Source of the DNA: Perilla frutescens
Taxonomy: Eukaryota > Streptophyta > Magnoliopsida > Lamiales > Lamiaceae
Length of the DNA: 64,000 nucleotides
Direction: 5' to 3'
Assembly: GCA_026008535.1 (NCBI GenBank)
Contig: BRKX01000014.1
Span: forward strand, 54,485,006-54,549,005
A program made the translations under genes and the position numbers. A model generated the notes under the pieces. The model did not search any database and was not told the origin of the DNA. It was given only the letters and a program-made list of their open reading frames with translations. Below are positions 1 through 12,246 of the stretch, one piece after another (the first letter of the stretch is position 1; each line of letters begins with the position of its first letter).

Positions 1-176
1 TAAAATGAAATGAAATAAGAGAGCATACAAAAATGTGTTTTCCCCCTATCAGATTCAATAATCCTCAACCAAAGCTGCTGCTGCTGCTACCAACCATAGG
101 ATGTTGTTAAGAGCTTCACCCGGGACCCGAGACGAGACGAGACGAGGGCTCATCAACACGCGATACTGCTTCCCGC

Positions 177-3100
177 CTACTTGGATGGTTTTTCATCTCC
201 AGAAGGCGGGATTTGCTCGGACGTCTTCGCCAGCTTCGCTTGAACTAGTCTGTCCATCACGGGAGGCTCGAGGGGAATCGGATCCAGACAACGCTCTGCA
301 CTGCTTACTATAACCTGTTCAACATCCAAATACACAATTACTCCCTCCGTCCCATTTTGATAGACCGATTGAGATTTTTCACGGGGACTAAGAAAAAGAT
401 TGGGAAAGATAATTAATCAAGAAACTTCGTAATACGTGATGCTTGATGTAAACATATTAAATAGGGATATATTAGTAAATAGCTAAATATATATAGAAAC
501 ATGGAGATATATCAGCTATCAGGACATCCCAAAAAGGCAAACAAGGCTATCAAAATGGGGCGCAATGAGTATTTCCGAATATGCTCTAATCAACAAAATA
601 CAATGAAAAGTGGCCATTTCCAAGATAAATTGACGACGTACCTCATCTAGCAAGAAATCAACAGCGGCTTCATCTTCAGCGATATCCTTTAAAGTAGTCT
701 TCAGAAAGTGAATGTCCAATTGAATCTGCTGAAATCCGCTCCGGTTGAATGTTTGGAGCCTCACAAACTCTTGTAAGCTCTTCAACGAAAGTTTAACGAT
801 TGTTGTGATCACAGATTCCTGCAAATTATTTTGGGTAAATGTCGTATAACCATTTTTCATTTAAGCTTAAACAAGCAAAACTGTCCCTCCCAACCTGTGT
901 GTGCTCGACTTTTGTGAAGATCTCCATCTTCTGCTTAAACAATTTTGCTAGATGGCTCTCCAGAAGCTGGCTTCTAGCCTTCTGAGTATTCGACCTGCTC
1001 AGTTTATCATCCCTCAAAGGATTACTGCGCGACGAAGTAGTGCTTCCATTGCTGTTGTTGCGGCGATGCTTATGATTGAGGCCTTCAGGTAGAATTTGCT
1101 TTACTTCAGTCCTTATTTCTTCAAGCTAATATGGATGAAATTTATTATTGAAAAAATACATAAAGTATTGAATTTATATAAAACCTAAAATGGATAATTG
1201 AACTCTCATGGCAATGCTATGACTCGTATATGTATTTTCAAGAAACAAGAAACTGATACATAGAAGAATGAAAAGTTGGTTGAAAGAATTACCTCGTGAA
1301 GAAGTAAATCCACAAACATATGCACTTCTCTGGGTTCTTTGTGCTGCAGAAACACGTGAGATATAAAATACTCAGCTAGATCAGCTATTGAAATTAGGAC
1401 GAAACAAAATTAAGCCAAGTTCAACTCACCTTCACCCAATTTGGGGCTGTGAACCTCTTCTTTAAGAGAAGCGATATTTTCTGAGTTCTCGTCTTTATGT
1501 ACTGAAAAGTACACAGCAAAGGTTCATTAAGAATTATTCTGGATAATAAGCTACTAATTCAGACAAGAACAAAAGGTATGTGCATTCATTGGGACTATCA
1601 ATAAATTAGGCAAGAGCATTATCCATCATTGAGGAACATTCATCAAAATTCTGCCAAGCACCACCAGCCACCACAAACAAGAATACAACAGCTTATGTGC
1701 TCGGTGCTCTGTATCTGAAACTGCTGATGTGCATTAGTGCATTTTGGTAAGTAATACGATGAAATCAAAAGCCTTAAACATTCACTATTAACAAAGAAAC
1801 CAATTTTCATACGTCAGATTTTCAACCATATAAGGTCTTGTCAAAGGCAAAAAAAAATCGTCATCACTGAAGTTTAGATCCAGAATACTCACAAGGTGCA
1901 AGAAGCTTTCACTAGATGACCGAAAGAGGCGACAAATTTCAGCAGGAACAAATGTTGGGCCACGGGCCCCACCACCAGAAAAGAAGGAAGCTAGCTCCTG
2001 CAAATTTGACTAGGATGTCAGACAATATTAAAAATCTAAACACATTTTGATTTAAAGGCAGCTTTAGGGTTTTTTTTTTGTTTGAGGGGGGGGGGGGGGG
2101 TGACTCCTTGCCTCATTGATTCTGATGACTGCACTTTGTTCAATAAAAAGAGTTAACTGTGCCAGCACAAGAACAAGCCCAGCAGAAATTCTTTCACTTG
2201 GCATCTCCTCTAAATTGACATCTTTAAATGATGTAGTTCTCTTTCCTGAGAGGAAGAGGAAATAGCCATCAAGCTTCCTGAAGAAATCTTGGAACCCTTC
2301 TTGGACCCGGTCAATAGTTAAGTCTCTCAACTTGAGTAATAGCTCTTGGTTTTCATCAAGAAGCAGTCGGAAGTCCTGGGATACAAAAGTATATAATCAC
2401 CATGAAGCAGCAATATAATGACAAAAACCACTTATAGCTAAATTAGTGTGATCCTATTATTTTGTTAGATTAGAAAATAAATCAGCATAATCAGCCCAGA
2501 GATAAATAACTGGTTAATCAATTATTAAAAAAAGGCCGCATGTTGACCTTGATATGGATCCCTAAAAGATTTCGTTTTAAGAAAATGATCAATCCAGGAA
2601 TTTATCTTTACCATTAAGGCATCCATGCTGCCTTGAATCACAGCCTTTTTGCTGGCTTCAAGAGCCACCTGCAACGAATATTCTTCCTCTGTCTCTTCTT
2701 TAGGTGTAAACTGGAATTTCTTAAGGGAGTCTGCTAGATGAAAAGAAGTGACGATGAGAACCCACCACTAAAATTCGACATGTACATAATCTCAAAAACT
2801 AGCAAAGTCTTTAAGGTAGCACAATAAGTAATTTTCAAATTTTATTTAATCAAGAAGTTTATATTTTAACAGTGAGCAGCGAAAAAGAATTTTGAACCAT
2901 ATGTAATTAATGTCTCATACAGATGTAGCTTATTTCAAATTCAACACACACACACACACATATTATGATACATAAAAAGTTCTAATATTTCTCAGCAATT
3001 GAACAAGATTTGGAATATATCAAGACATGGCACAAACCTGAGATATTTATCAAAAGCCGACTAAATGTGCTGGAGATATAATCTTTGACAGCATCACGGG

Positions 3101-6100
3101 CATGCTGAATAAACAATGTAATTATTAGTTTATCGATCATAGCACAACGTAATTAACAATGCAATAAAGATAGATAGCTGTAGGGAGAAAAGCTCTTATA
3201 TAATGTACATTAGCAAAAATGTTGCTACCTCCAAAGCAAAAACTGGTAGGCAAGCTTCAGGTAGCACTTCATCCATAAGATGAACATCAGCCCAGATAAC
3301 TCCTGGAAATACAAAAAATAAGACTTATATCAAGTTCAAACCATGAAACTGAATTCCATGGAAATGGAATCCACAATAGTAACCATTGGTTATATAATAA
3401 ATTACGAAAGAAAATGACTGGCTTCTGTAGATGTCATCAAAATGTATAAAACTTATTCATCCATGCTTATGGTAAATGATCAATTAAAAAAATGGACAAA
3501 AAAAGCAGTAGATCTCATATCGTCCATCAAGGATAATTAAGTAAAAGTATTGATGTAACCACTGAAAACTTTATATTATGTCTTTTATGTCTATGCCATA
3601 AGATGGCAATGATCATATCAAAAGCAAACCAGTAATCAGCCTATATTCATTCCATCTATTGTCTTAGCCTCCGGGAGGTAGGTGGCCAACTGATTCAGAT
3701 ATTGCATAAGCAGTTACAGATTCCAACAAATGATTATCACAGGAAGCTTAGTGCTGTAACAAACACATGATGGTTACTTCCTTCAAACATTACAGGTCTA
3801 TATCTTCACCAAGTCACCATAAATGACACTTCATACTCAAGCATATTTGAAATATGTTCAGCCGCTTATAATATATCATGATCTTGTACGGCTTCATAAT
3901 CATGAAAGATTTCTTAAAGCCACACCCAGGGTACCATTAGTGCTACAATTCTACCACCCAGTGTAATGCTATTTAGAACCAGATAAATCATGCTGCACAT
4001 TCAAGCAAAAACAAAGAATGAAAGGCTGACGTCCACGATCAATAATGATATATTGTGGATTATGTTACTTACGAAGCATTTCCAGAAGATCTGCAGAACG
4101 GACTTGCTTCATGATTTGTTGATGAATAGCTTCAAAGTGCCTGATGTTTGAACATAAAGTAGCAAATATGAGATCTTTAACGCAATCTTATAACACAAAA
4201 AAATGTACCATAACAAAATAGTTATAAACGCAGCCATACTTCTTAACAAGGTCTTGTCCGAGATTAGATAGCTGTGGTTCTGAATGCAAGAATATAACTT
4301 TATAAGCCCGAACAGCTTCCGCAAATTCATGAATAGAAGCCTGAAAATAAGCAATACTTTGTAATCTAAATGGTGATACTTGAAGTCTAGCATATCTAAG
4401 AATGACAATTATTGATGATATGTGAAGCCTAACATACTAAGAACGACACTTTATTATGATACTTGAAGCCTAACATGTCTAAGAATGACACTTTATGATG
4501 ATACTTGAAGCCTAGCATATCTAAGAACAGCACTTTATGAACAACTCTTCAGTATCTAAACTTCTGAGAGCAGTTGAAAAGGATTCAAGTGCCTCTGCTG
4601 AAGAACAAACTTTCAAGAACAGTGCATATTCAATTTCGCTGACTGCTTTGAGTGCAGCTACAGGTGCCCATATAAGATCTATATGATGCATGCAATTGTC
4701 CACCCAACTGCCCCAGAATCATCTATGTTCAAAACTTGGGTAAACAAACTCACAGTCGCTAATTCCTCTCACCTCATGTGTAGTAGTAGAAGCAGAATCT
4801 GGAGCAGATCCCTGGTTAGTAGACTCATCAACATTAATGGGCACACTTGCTAAATCCTTATAGTCCAGATCGAGGTCCACAAGAAACTGCTCCAACTTCT
4901 CAAACAATTTAACCTTCAGGTTTTCAACCTATTCAACAAAAGGTAAAAACAATTAGCAAAAGACATTGTAAGCAGCCTAGCATAGAACATTCATATACTT
5001 TCGCCACATGACCACAAACCAAAGATCAATGCAGTAAATTCCCAGAAAGGCCTACTTTCAAAATCTTATTTGCTAAGTGTGTAATGCACAGCACATAGCG
5101 CGTTAGAAATCGGAATACTTTTTTATCTAGAAACAAAAGCTTTATGTACAAACCGGAAAATCCAACTGCTTAAGAAGCATGACAGCCTCAGCTCTTGCTT
5201 GTATTGACTCAGAATCTGAGAAAACTTTCCCCTGAAAAAAATAATAATTAAATTTACAGTGTAGATGATACATAGAAGGAAAAAAGAATTTGAGGAGACA
5301 GAAACCCTTCAGCACAAAACTACTCTCATCTTGCATTTTTTTCATCCATTTTAAGAAGCAGTCTACAAATTGTACCCAACAAGCAGATCCCCTATCTGGG
5401 AACTCAAATTCCAAAGTTTATGGGAAGCACTCAAAAACTCTAAGCTATAACATAAAACTAGTGAGTAGTGAGTCAACACATGTTCATTTATACTATAAAT
5501 TAAACTACATGAAGTTTTACGCTAATACTAGGGTCAATGTCACAGTAACTAGTGAAAGAGATCAAGAAGTCATCAAGGGGTTTATTTTCTAAAAATCTTT
5601 GGGTTTGGTCTCTATAAAATGAAAAGATGAACTATTTACCATGCGAGATCTTCCAAACCTAACTCTTTCACCATAAAACGGATTAATAAGTCCCGGTGGA
5701 ACTACTCATCTTTCAGTGAGATATAAATATGTGTGTGTTTCTTCTTTTCTTCATTGAAGGCCTGGATTCTTCAACTTGCAGTAAATGGTCTAGACTGCTG
5801 TATCGATGAATTAGAACTACAACCGAGGCAGAGGCACAAGTATTTAGATTCGAAGATGTGAACAAGAGCATATTCACCCTCCATAAGGATCAAAAAATGA
5901 TAAACTCCTTAATAGAGAAGATGATTGAGTAAAAGAAAAGAGGCCAATAGAGAAGATGATTGAGTAAAAGAAAAGAGGCCATACCTGCAAGTTTTTTATA
6001 ATTACTGATACTGCTTCTTCTGATGCACGTTTACAGTCCAGAAAGGAAGAATCCCCATATGCCTGATGATAGTAAGAAGGAAAGGTCAGCAATAGGGCAC

Positions 6101-8378
6101 ATGTGATGAAATGCAGAGTTGAGTATTATTGAGTTTACAACAAAATGAAATCATATACAGATTGGTAGTATAAGATAATTCTGAAAAATCCCAACAAACA
6201 ATGTAGAGAAAAGAACCTTGAAGATTGGTGTGGCTCCAGTATAAAACTTTACTGCTTCAGCATAGGCCTCTGACTTGATACACTTCTGAAGTCTTGTAGG
6301 TAGATCATAAATAAACTGCTCTAACAACAAAGGACAACATCTTCGTAATTCATGCATGATATACAGGGTATATGAAAAACACATGATAATCACAACTTTT
6401 GAACCAACATACTCAATTAACAGTTCTATTGACTAATAAATATATATTCCTTCACATCATAATAGAACTTCACTCTCTACATGACAGAAAGAGCAACCAG
6501 ACATCATAAATTCTGTCTGAGAAAAAACACACTCCCATTATTTTGAAAAGATAATCAGCCAAAAACTTCGCAGAAGGATATTTAAGGATTTCCAATGAAG
6601 GTAATAAAGGATCCTCTAACACTCTAATACCTGAACTTTTCGAAGGAGATTGCGTGTGCGGTGCAACTTCTCTATATGTTCTCTCTTTTCGAAAAGAGAA
6701 GTATTGACCCCATCACTCCTAGATTGCACTGATGTTATCTGGAAAATTAACAACAGATTCAATTTTCAATGGTGATATTCTTTTTGGGTTAATAGCAAAA
6801 GAATTCACAACCTTTAGCTATTTTTGCAATTTAATTATATCTTCGTAAGTTTGCCAATATCAGTAACAAACTTTCAATTAGTTGCAATTCATTGAACGGC
6901 CTCTAAATTCAGCAAAATTAAACCGGAACTAGACTTATCAATCTAATGTCCACCAGTTCGGATGTTGTATTTTCATTCAAACGCCAAAATCAAAGGGAAA
7001 GATGTTTAATTTCAATTTAATTTTTTCAAAATCAGGAACCATGAGTGGAATTGCAACAAATTGAAAGTTCATTATCAACATTGCTAAAATTAATACACAT
7101 ATATATGTGTGTGTGTGTGTGTGTGTGAGTGAAAATGAATAAAGATCGTGAATTTTCTTGTGATTAATCTTGTTTCTTAATGTACCCTTATTTTGAAATT
7201 CTAAGTAACATTCGACAGTAACCAAAACGAATCTATACCAAACACCTTTTCCAGAAGCTGTTCCATGTTTGTCTCCATGCCAACAATATTATTTTTCATC
7301 CTAGAAAAAGGGAAATGATTAGGTTCACCTGATAAAGATTACCATGCAGATGAAAGTCAAAAAAGTTTAATCTAACTTAACATAACGGAAGAAAGTTGTG
7401 TGGACCGTGTGGTTGTGAATGATTGATGTCCAAAAATAAAGGATATAACTGAGGCCAGTCCTTCTAATAATGTTAAAGCGCAAGTACGACACATAAAATA
7501 CATGTCTAATTACAAAGAATTTGACTGAGACTGGACACGGAAAGTTACTTCTTTATTGTATCCGTTGCACTGATGAATTTGTTGTAGTTTTCATACACCA
7601 ACATTTGAAGGTCCGTGTCTAGATTTTTTATCTCAGCAGCCATTTCCACATGCTTCTGAAGAAGACCCTCCAGACTTGATTTTTGTACCTTCACAATCAA
7701 TCCCAAAACTTACAAATTAAGGGAAAACATGCATAGAGGATTCTCCATATTCCAGTGGATTCAAGAAAGCTTCTTATCAATGACTGAACATAACACAAAA
7801 CATACACCAAATAGATAATGCTACGTTAACAAAATCGTTTAAGCAACCGTGTTCATTCATAACTAATTTTTATTTTTATTTTTTTGCATCCATGACAAAA
7901 GTGCCAATATACATAATTCAGCTTCCACAGCCACTTAAGAGTCCACTATGTTGCCTCAATGAAACCTCAGTTCCTAAAGATTGCACAATTACAACTCCAA
8001 AAACTTAAGCAAATAGATCAACGGACAGAAACCGGTGAGAGCAAAAGGAGGATCACATTCACGCCACAACACATAATGCGACAATTAGAAAATTCTCGAA
8101 TCGCAGAACATGTACACTCATGCCAACAGTTCATAAACCAATAAAAAAAAAATTAAAAAAAAGGTGAAATTAGATCTCGAACGTACGAGGAGATTCATGT
8201 ACTGATCTGCGTCGAAGGAGGCGGTGTTGATGGTGTCGAGCGTGGCGAATCGGGAAGCAGTGTTGGGCGGCAGCGATGATGCGGAAGAAGATTGATCGGG
8301 AGAATAGAAGCTCGAGAGCAGATCTCTCATTCGCTTCGCCTTGTCGTCCAACGCAATTGCTCCTGCTTCCACCTCCAT
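177..8378 (-). CDS. VPS51: VPS51 homolog, GARP/EARP tethering complex subunit (20 exons)
   Basis: Predicted 790-aa protein matching plant VPS51 (Arabidopsis UNHINGED type, about 780 aa), a subunit of the tethering complex that returns endosomal vesicles to the trans-Golgi. Exons in coding order: 8187-8378, 7549-7688, 7246-7300, 6631-6738, 6217-6315, 5985-6062, 5154-5231, 4773-4928, 4240-4340, 4073-4140, 3229-3302, 3038-3104, 2612-2730, 2112-2375, 1893-1997, 1430-1501, 1293-1343, 895-1125, 642-818, 177-314. The lengths sum to 2373 nt. The start at 8378 reads MEVEAGAIALDDKAKRMRDL, the conserved N-terminus; the frame upstream has no other AUG. Landmarks are SFDADQYMNLL in exon 1, YDLPTRLQKCIKSEAY in exon 5, SDSESIQARAEA in exon 7 and FNRSGFQQIQLDI in exon 19. 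All introns are GT-AG except the one after exon 14, which starts with GC. The last intron carries a Stowaway element. Identity is by recalled family sequence; exon ends are by eye. Confidence 0.93.
341..569. mobile_element. Stowaway-type MITE in the last VPS51 intron
   Basis: Inverted ends CTCCCTCCGTCCCATTTTGA on the left and a degenerate complement on the right (tatcaaaatggggcgcaatgag), flanked by TA on both sides. It is about 229 bp. A full relative lies at 24634-24885 with matching internal sequence, and a third copy at 26516-27493 holds another transposon. The end sequence and TA target are typical of Stowaway (Tc1/mariner-derived) elements. Confidence 0.85.
1998..2111 (-). other. VPS51 intron with a GC donor and a C15 tract
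   Basis: Reading the minus strand, exon 14 ends AATGAG and the intron opens GCAAGG, with the acceptor at tttgcag before GAGCTAGC. Protein alignment requires the join IRINE/ELASFFSGG, and no usable GT donor lies nearby. GC-AG introns normally have a strong match around the donor, as here (AG then GCAAGG). Ten bases into the intron the sense strand has a run of 15 C (2086-2100). Confidence 0.8.
4365..4540. repeat. Tandem repeat of about 45 bp in a VPS51 intron
   Basis: Three to four imperfect units containing gatacttgaagcctaacat and ctaagaatgacacttta run in a row inside the intron between the exons at 4240-4340 and 4773-4928. This is a minisatellite-like expansion with no coding potential. Confidence 0.8.
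5911..5980. repeat. Perfect 35-bp tandem duplication in a VPS51 intron
   Basis: The unit beginning aatagagaagatgattgagt occurs twice back to back (5911-5945 and 5946-5980) without a mismatch. The second copy ends a few bases before the splice donor of the exon at 5985-6062, so it enlarges the intron without touching the junction. Confidence 0.9.
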
Positions 8379-8399
8379 TTTCGCACTCCTCAACTACTG

Positions 8400-9235
8400 C
8401 AATTCCTCTTCCTCTTCGATTTCTGCTGCTGCAATTCCTCTTCCTCTTCGATTTCTGTTGATCGATTTGGAGCTACTGAGTTAACTCAGACGCGCTCAAA
8501 ATATGTATTCATTTTCCAATTTTTTTCTGGTAATTAAAATATATTCACGACGACTTCAAGTTTAATCTTAATTATCTCATAATAACGTCCTTAATAATAA
8601 ATTAGCATGAGTTTGCAACCAAACAAAGATAAATAAGGTCCAATTATATTTATATTATTATTTTTCTAAGAGAAAAATAGATAGTGTGAAATTATTTTAC
8701 GGGTCAAAATTTATAGATTGGGTTAAGATCCTGATCCAAACATAATCAACGCCAACAAAATTATAAATTTCTCATTGAATATAAGTTTTAATCCCGATCT
8801 TGAGACTACTCTCATTAGCAATATGAGCTCATCGATTATCACAAACAAATAAAAAATAAGAAAAAAAATATTAAATTCAATCTTTTTCTCAATTATATGT
8901 TTGGCAGAACAAAAACCCAATAATCTACTTCTCTCTCCACCAATTTATCACTCTACCCCATCACATCCTTTGTCTCTCTTGCCACATGGCTTTATTTGGA
9001 TTTGAGAGGATTGTTGTCTGTTGATAAAGTTAAAAAATTATGAATTTGGATTGTTTTGTATTAAATGATTATTAAGATTGTTGAGTTGATTGTATGAATG
9101 GAGGAAAGATGAATGATTATTAAGATTGTAGATTTTGATTGTTGAATTGATTATGTAAATGGAGAAGAGATAAATGATTGTTTTATTGATAGATTGAAAT
9201 CTAACCCATCTTAGTGAAATGGTATCACACATTTG
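8400..9235. other. VPS51 upstream region
   Basis: This holds the VPS51 5' leader and promoter. Two near-identical 29-base stretches of gcaattcctcttcctcttcg lie at about 8399-8455 in the leader. Beyond that the DNA is AT-rich and I see no gene or RNA. Confidence 0.5.
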
Positions 9236-9623
9236 GGAAATTTACGGTTTGATACTTATATTTTGAATGCTTTTTAAAAAATGACTCACTTTATTACTAT
9301 TAGCAAAACAGTACCAATTTTTCAATTTTTTTGCAAATCTGACCTCGATCAAATTTCCAGTCTAGAATATATACGTGGCACGCCGGATTTCTTGCGCAGT
9401 TTTTTTGCTCCAATAAAAAATATTACCTAGATATTCCATGTCAATTATGAACTAAAAATGAAATAAATTTGTTGGACATGCCACGTAGATATTTTAGGCT
9501 GGAAATTTGATCGAGGTGAGATTTGCAAAAATTTTGAAAAAGTGAGACTGTTTTGCTGATAGTAATAAAGTTGGTCATTTTTAAAAAAGTGTTCAAAATG
9601 TAGGTATCAAAGTGTAAATTTCC
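9236..9623. mobile_element. Hairpin MITE, TTTGATA-end family
   Basis: Left arm ggaaatttacggtttgatac is the inverted complement of the right arm (gtatcaaagtgtaaatttcc), and the complementarity continues for about 150 bases per arm through tgcaaatctgacctcgatcaa. I cannot call a target-site duplication. Relatives with the same ends occur at 10787-11475 and 18727-19321. Confidence 0.8.
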
Positions 9624-10028
9624 TTTTTTTTTGTCAAAAATGTTTTAAGACACAATTAGGTCCAAAAATGTTATTCAGTCGAAGAAGTTGGTGTATAATT
9701 GAGAATTAGATTGTTGCTTTAAAGCATTGGAACAAGATAGTGGAATTTTTTTTATTCAGATGAGCTTATCCATAGCTCAAAATGGTAGAAGCTCTAAATT
9801 ATTTCGATATTTACACATTTTTATATATTTATAGGTATTGATTGCATTCTTTTTCAAAATCTAGGATGATGAATACAATAAAAGAAGAAATTTTAAGATG
9901 CTAGTTGAAAAAAAATCCGACCGCTCTTTTTCGTTTTGTCACTGGCTCTCAAAATGTAGGTCAACACCGTCGATTATACATGAAATATTATTTTAAAAAA
10001 ATTAGGGGTATTTTAAAGACAAAGCATT

Positions 10029-10547
10029 ATTTTTGGTCCTTATACTTTTAACTTTTTTTCAAATTAAGTTCATCTACTTTATTTGGTTAAAATGAGGTCC
10101 TTGTACTATCAATTTGACTAAAATCATATTTTTTGGCTATAATTTTATTTTATTTTCAGAAAAAAAAAGCAATAGTTAAATAAAAAAAATCAATTAAATT
10201 CAATTTTTTATACTATTGATTATTTTTTTCAAAAAATAACAAATCAAAATAACATTATTTTTGTTTTTATTTATTTTTTTTTAAATAACAACTGCATTTT
10301 TTTATTTTATTTAATATTTTTTCAATTTTTATTTGTTTATTTCTAAAAAAACCAATTTTATTTTTGTTTTCAAATCGGATTCATTTACTATCAATATAAT
10401 TAAAATCAAGTTCATGTACTATCAATTTGGATAAAATTAAATCTCTCATTTTAACCAAATTGATAGTACTGAAATATAATTTTAACCAAATAAAACAGAT
10501 GAATCCAATTCAAAAAAATTTAAAAGTACGACGACCCAAAACCGTAT
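10029..10547. mobile_element. Hairpin MITE with TTTTGGTCC ends
   Basis: Left arm ttttggtccttatactttta and its inverted counterpart on the right (taaaagtacgacgacccaaaa) bracket about 520 bp. The arms share further blocks such as ggtccttgtactatcaattt against aaattgatagtac. The centre is very AT-rich. The exact ends are uncertain by about 20 bp. Confidence 0.65.
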
Positions 10548-10786
10548 TTTGCCTATTTTAAAAACTAGGGTAGTACCCATTGGTACTAGATTAACTCTAT
10601 TGTACTTGTGTGGACATTATTTCCAACAAATAATACAAATATTTGTAACCAATTTATAACTTTTGAGTCACAAGTTTGTCCCTTCCACCAAACAAGACCT
10701 TGTCTTTTTGTACATGAATATAAAAGTGGTGAAAATGTTAAATGTCAAATGCTCATGCTTATCTGTTTATAATAATGGAAATGTAT

Positions 10787-11475
10787 ATTACATTTTAATA
10801 TCTATATTTTTTATATTTTATAAAAAAATTAAAAAATAATATTAACTTTTTCAAAAAAATTACAAATTTGATATTTGTTCAATTTTACTGCTCAAAAATG
10901 TATTTTAATATTTTGATCGGATGTTTTTTTTTTGTTTTACCAAATGAAATCCTTCATCCCATTTGGTGTCTCATTTTGATTTTTATTCAATTTTCATCCA
11001 TTTTATTCTTCAATTTCAATTTGTTATGGCTTAGTTTAATTTTATAATTATTATTTAGGGTTCATTCCACCAAATTAGGGTTTATATTTGTTTTTAAATA
11101 TTTATTTCTTATTTTTTAGTTAATATAATTGATTAATATAGTTGATTATTCCAAAAGTAGGGTATATAATTTTTAAATTTTTAGCCATAAATGTTGAATA
11201 TGATTTGTAATACTATAATAAAATTTATTTTTGTAATAAACATTTTAAAAATATTAAATTTCACAGTGGAACATGAAAAGTGGACTAGAGGATTTTATTC
11301 ATTTTTTACGCGGTTGCTAAAATACAATTAATTATATAGGATTCCGGGTCAAAAAATAAATCAAATGTCAGATTTTGTAATTTTTTTTTGAAAAAATGAG
11401 TATTATTTTGTTAATTTTGAGAAAATGAGCTGTTTTTAAAAAGACCCAAAATATGAATATCAAACTGTAATTTAT
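10787..11475. mobile_element. Diverged TTTGATA-end element
   Basis: The left part (tatattacattttaatatct) and the right part (aatatgaatatcaaactgta) are inverted relatives of each other and of the ends of the element at 9236-9623. The interior is AT-rich with no open frame. It is probably an old or composite copy, and the ends are approximate. Confidence 0.45.
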
Positions 11476-11626
11476 TCATAATTAAATTCGTGTACGTATA
11501 CACTACGCCATACGCCACGCACATTTTAATTTTTCATATTTCACCGACGCCACTTTCTCTTTAAAAAATATGATTTCAACTCTACTTATTTTTATTTAAT
11601 TATTTTTCAACCCCCCTTACTTTCAC

Positions 11627-11634
11627 TATAAATA
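11627..11634 (+). promoter_or_regulatory. TATA box of the bZIP gene
   Basis: The sequence tataaata sits about 30 bp upstream of a likely transcription start near 11660. The leader then runs to a splice donor at 11695. Confidence 0.6.
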
Positions 11635-11694
11635 CCGCCTTCCTCAGCAAATCAAACCTTCTCTCGCCACCTTTTGCAGATGCAGCTGTAACTT

Positions 11695-11911
11695 GTAAGG
11701 TCACTCTCTCTCTCATTTCCCCTTTTTCCTCTTTAATTTTTAATTTTTTTTTTATAATCTGCTGTTTTTTTTCCTTTTTCTTCAAAATGTTGGTTGATTA
11801 TTTGTTTTTTTGTTTTTGTTTTTATATATGCGTCTGAATTGAATTATTGAAATTTGTTAATGATTCCATGATCGAAGGTGTAATTCTGTTTTTTTTTTTT
11901 CTCATTTGCAG
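11695..11911 (+). other. Intron in the 5' leader of the bZIP gene
   Basis: Donor taactt/gtaagg and acceptor catttgcag/attgg, with a strong pyrimidine tract before the acceptor, define a 217-bp intron upstream of all uORFs. It is inferred from splice signals only. Confidence 0.6.
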
Positions 11912-11988
11912 ATTGGTTTCTGATCGGAGTGGACTGATTTGTGATTTAGAGATTTTGTAGGTTTTCGATTGCGTTTCTGAAATTTGAG

Positions 11989-12009
11989 ATGGTTTCGATA
12001 ATGCTATGA
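11989..12009 (+). promoter_or_regulatory. Short uORF in the bZIP leader
   Basis: ATG to TGA, encoding MVSIML. It lies upstream of the sucrose-control uORF. S1-group bZIP leaders usually carry several uORFs. This one has no sequence conservation that I can vouch for. Confidence 0.5.
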
Positions 12010-12030
12010 GGTTTTAATCTCTGAATTTTT

Positions 12031-12120
12031 ATGACATTGGCGATGCTGATGAGTAGGATAAGAATTCTTCACTCATTCTCGGTAGTTTTCCTCTATTGGT
12101 TCTATGAATTTGCCCGATAA
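12031..12120 (+). promoter_or_regulatory. Sucrose-control peptide uORF (SC-uORF)
   Basis: A 29-codon uORF with three in-frame AUGs (12031, 12043, 12049). Its C-terminal half contains LHSFSVVFLYWFY, the hallmark of the conserved SC-peptide found upstream of Arabidopsis bZIP1, 2, 11, 44 and 53. In that family the nascent peptide stalls ribosomes when sucrose is high and so represses translation of the main frame, which here begins 126 bases downstream. The tail EFAR then stop is this copy's own variant. A further out-of-frame uORF (12104-12127, MNLPDKP) overlaps its end. The peptide motif is seen directly; the regulation is known from the family. Confidence 0.95.
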
Positions 12121-12246
12121 GCCCTAATTTTGTTCTTCTGCATTAGTTTTTTTTTGTTTTTTTTTAAAGCATACAATCCCCAATTTTAGTCGATCAGATC
12201 AAGTTAAAACAGCTTTAGGGTTTACTACTGTGATAACATTTGAGGA

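Noticed and set aside
4521..4703. 61-codon minus-strand frame in a VPS51 intron as an extra exon
   Set aside because: It does not align with the family, and joining the flanking exons without it keeps both frame and homology (THE/ASIHEF).
8379..8393. Upstream start for VPS51 (MRSAK before MEVE)
   Set aside because: The codon at 8393 is TTG, not ATG; the conserved protein begins at MEVE.
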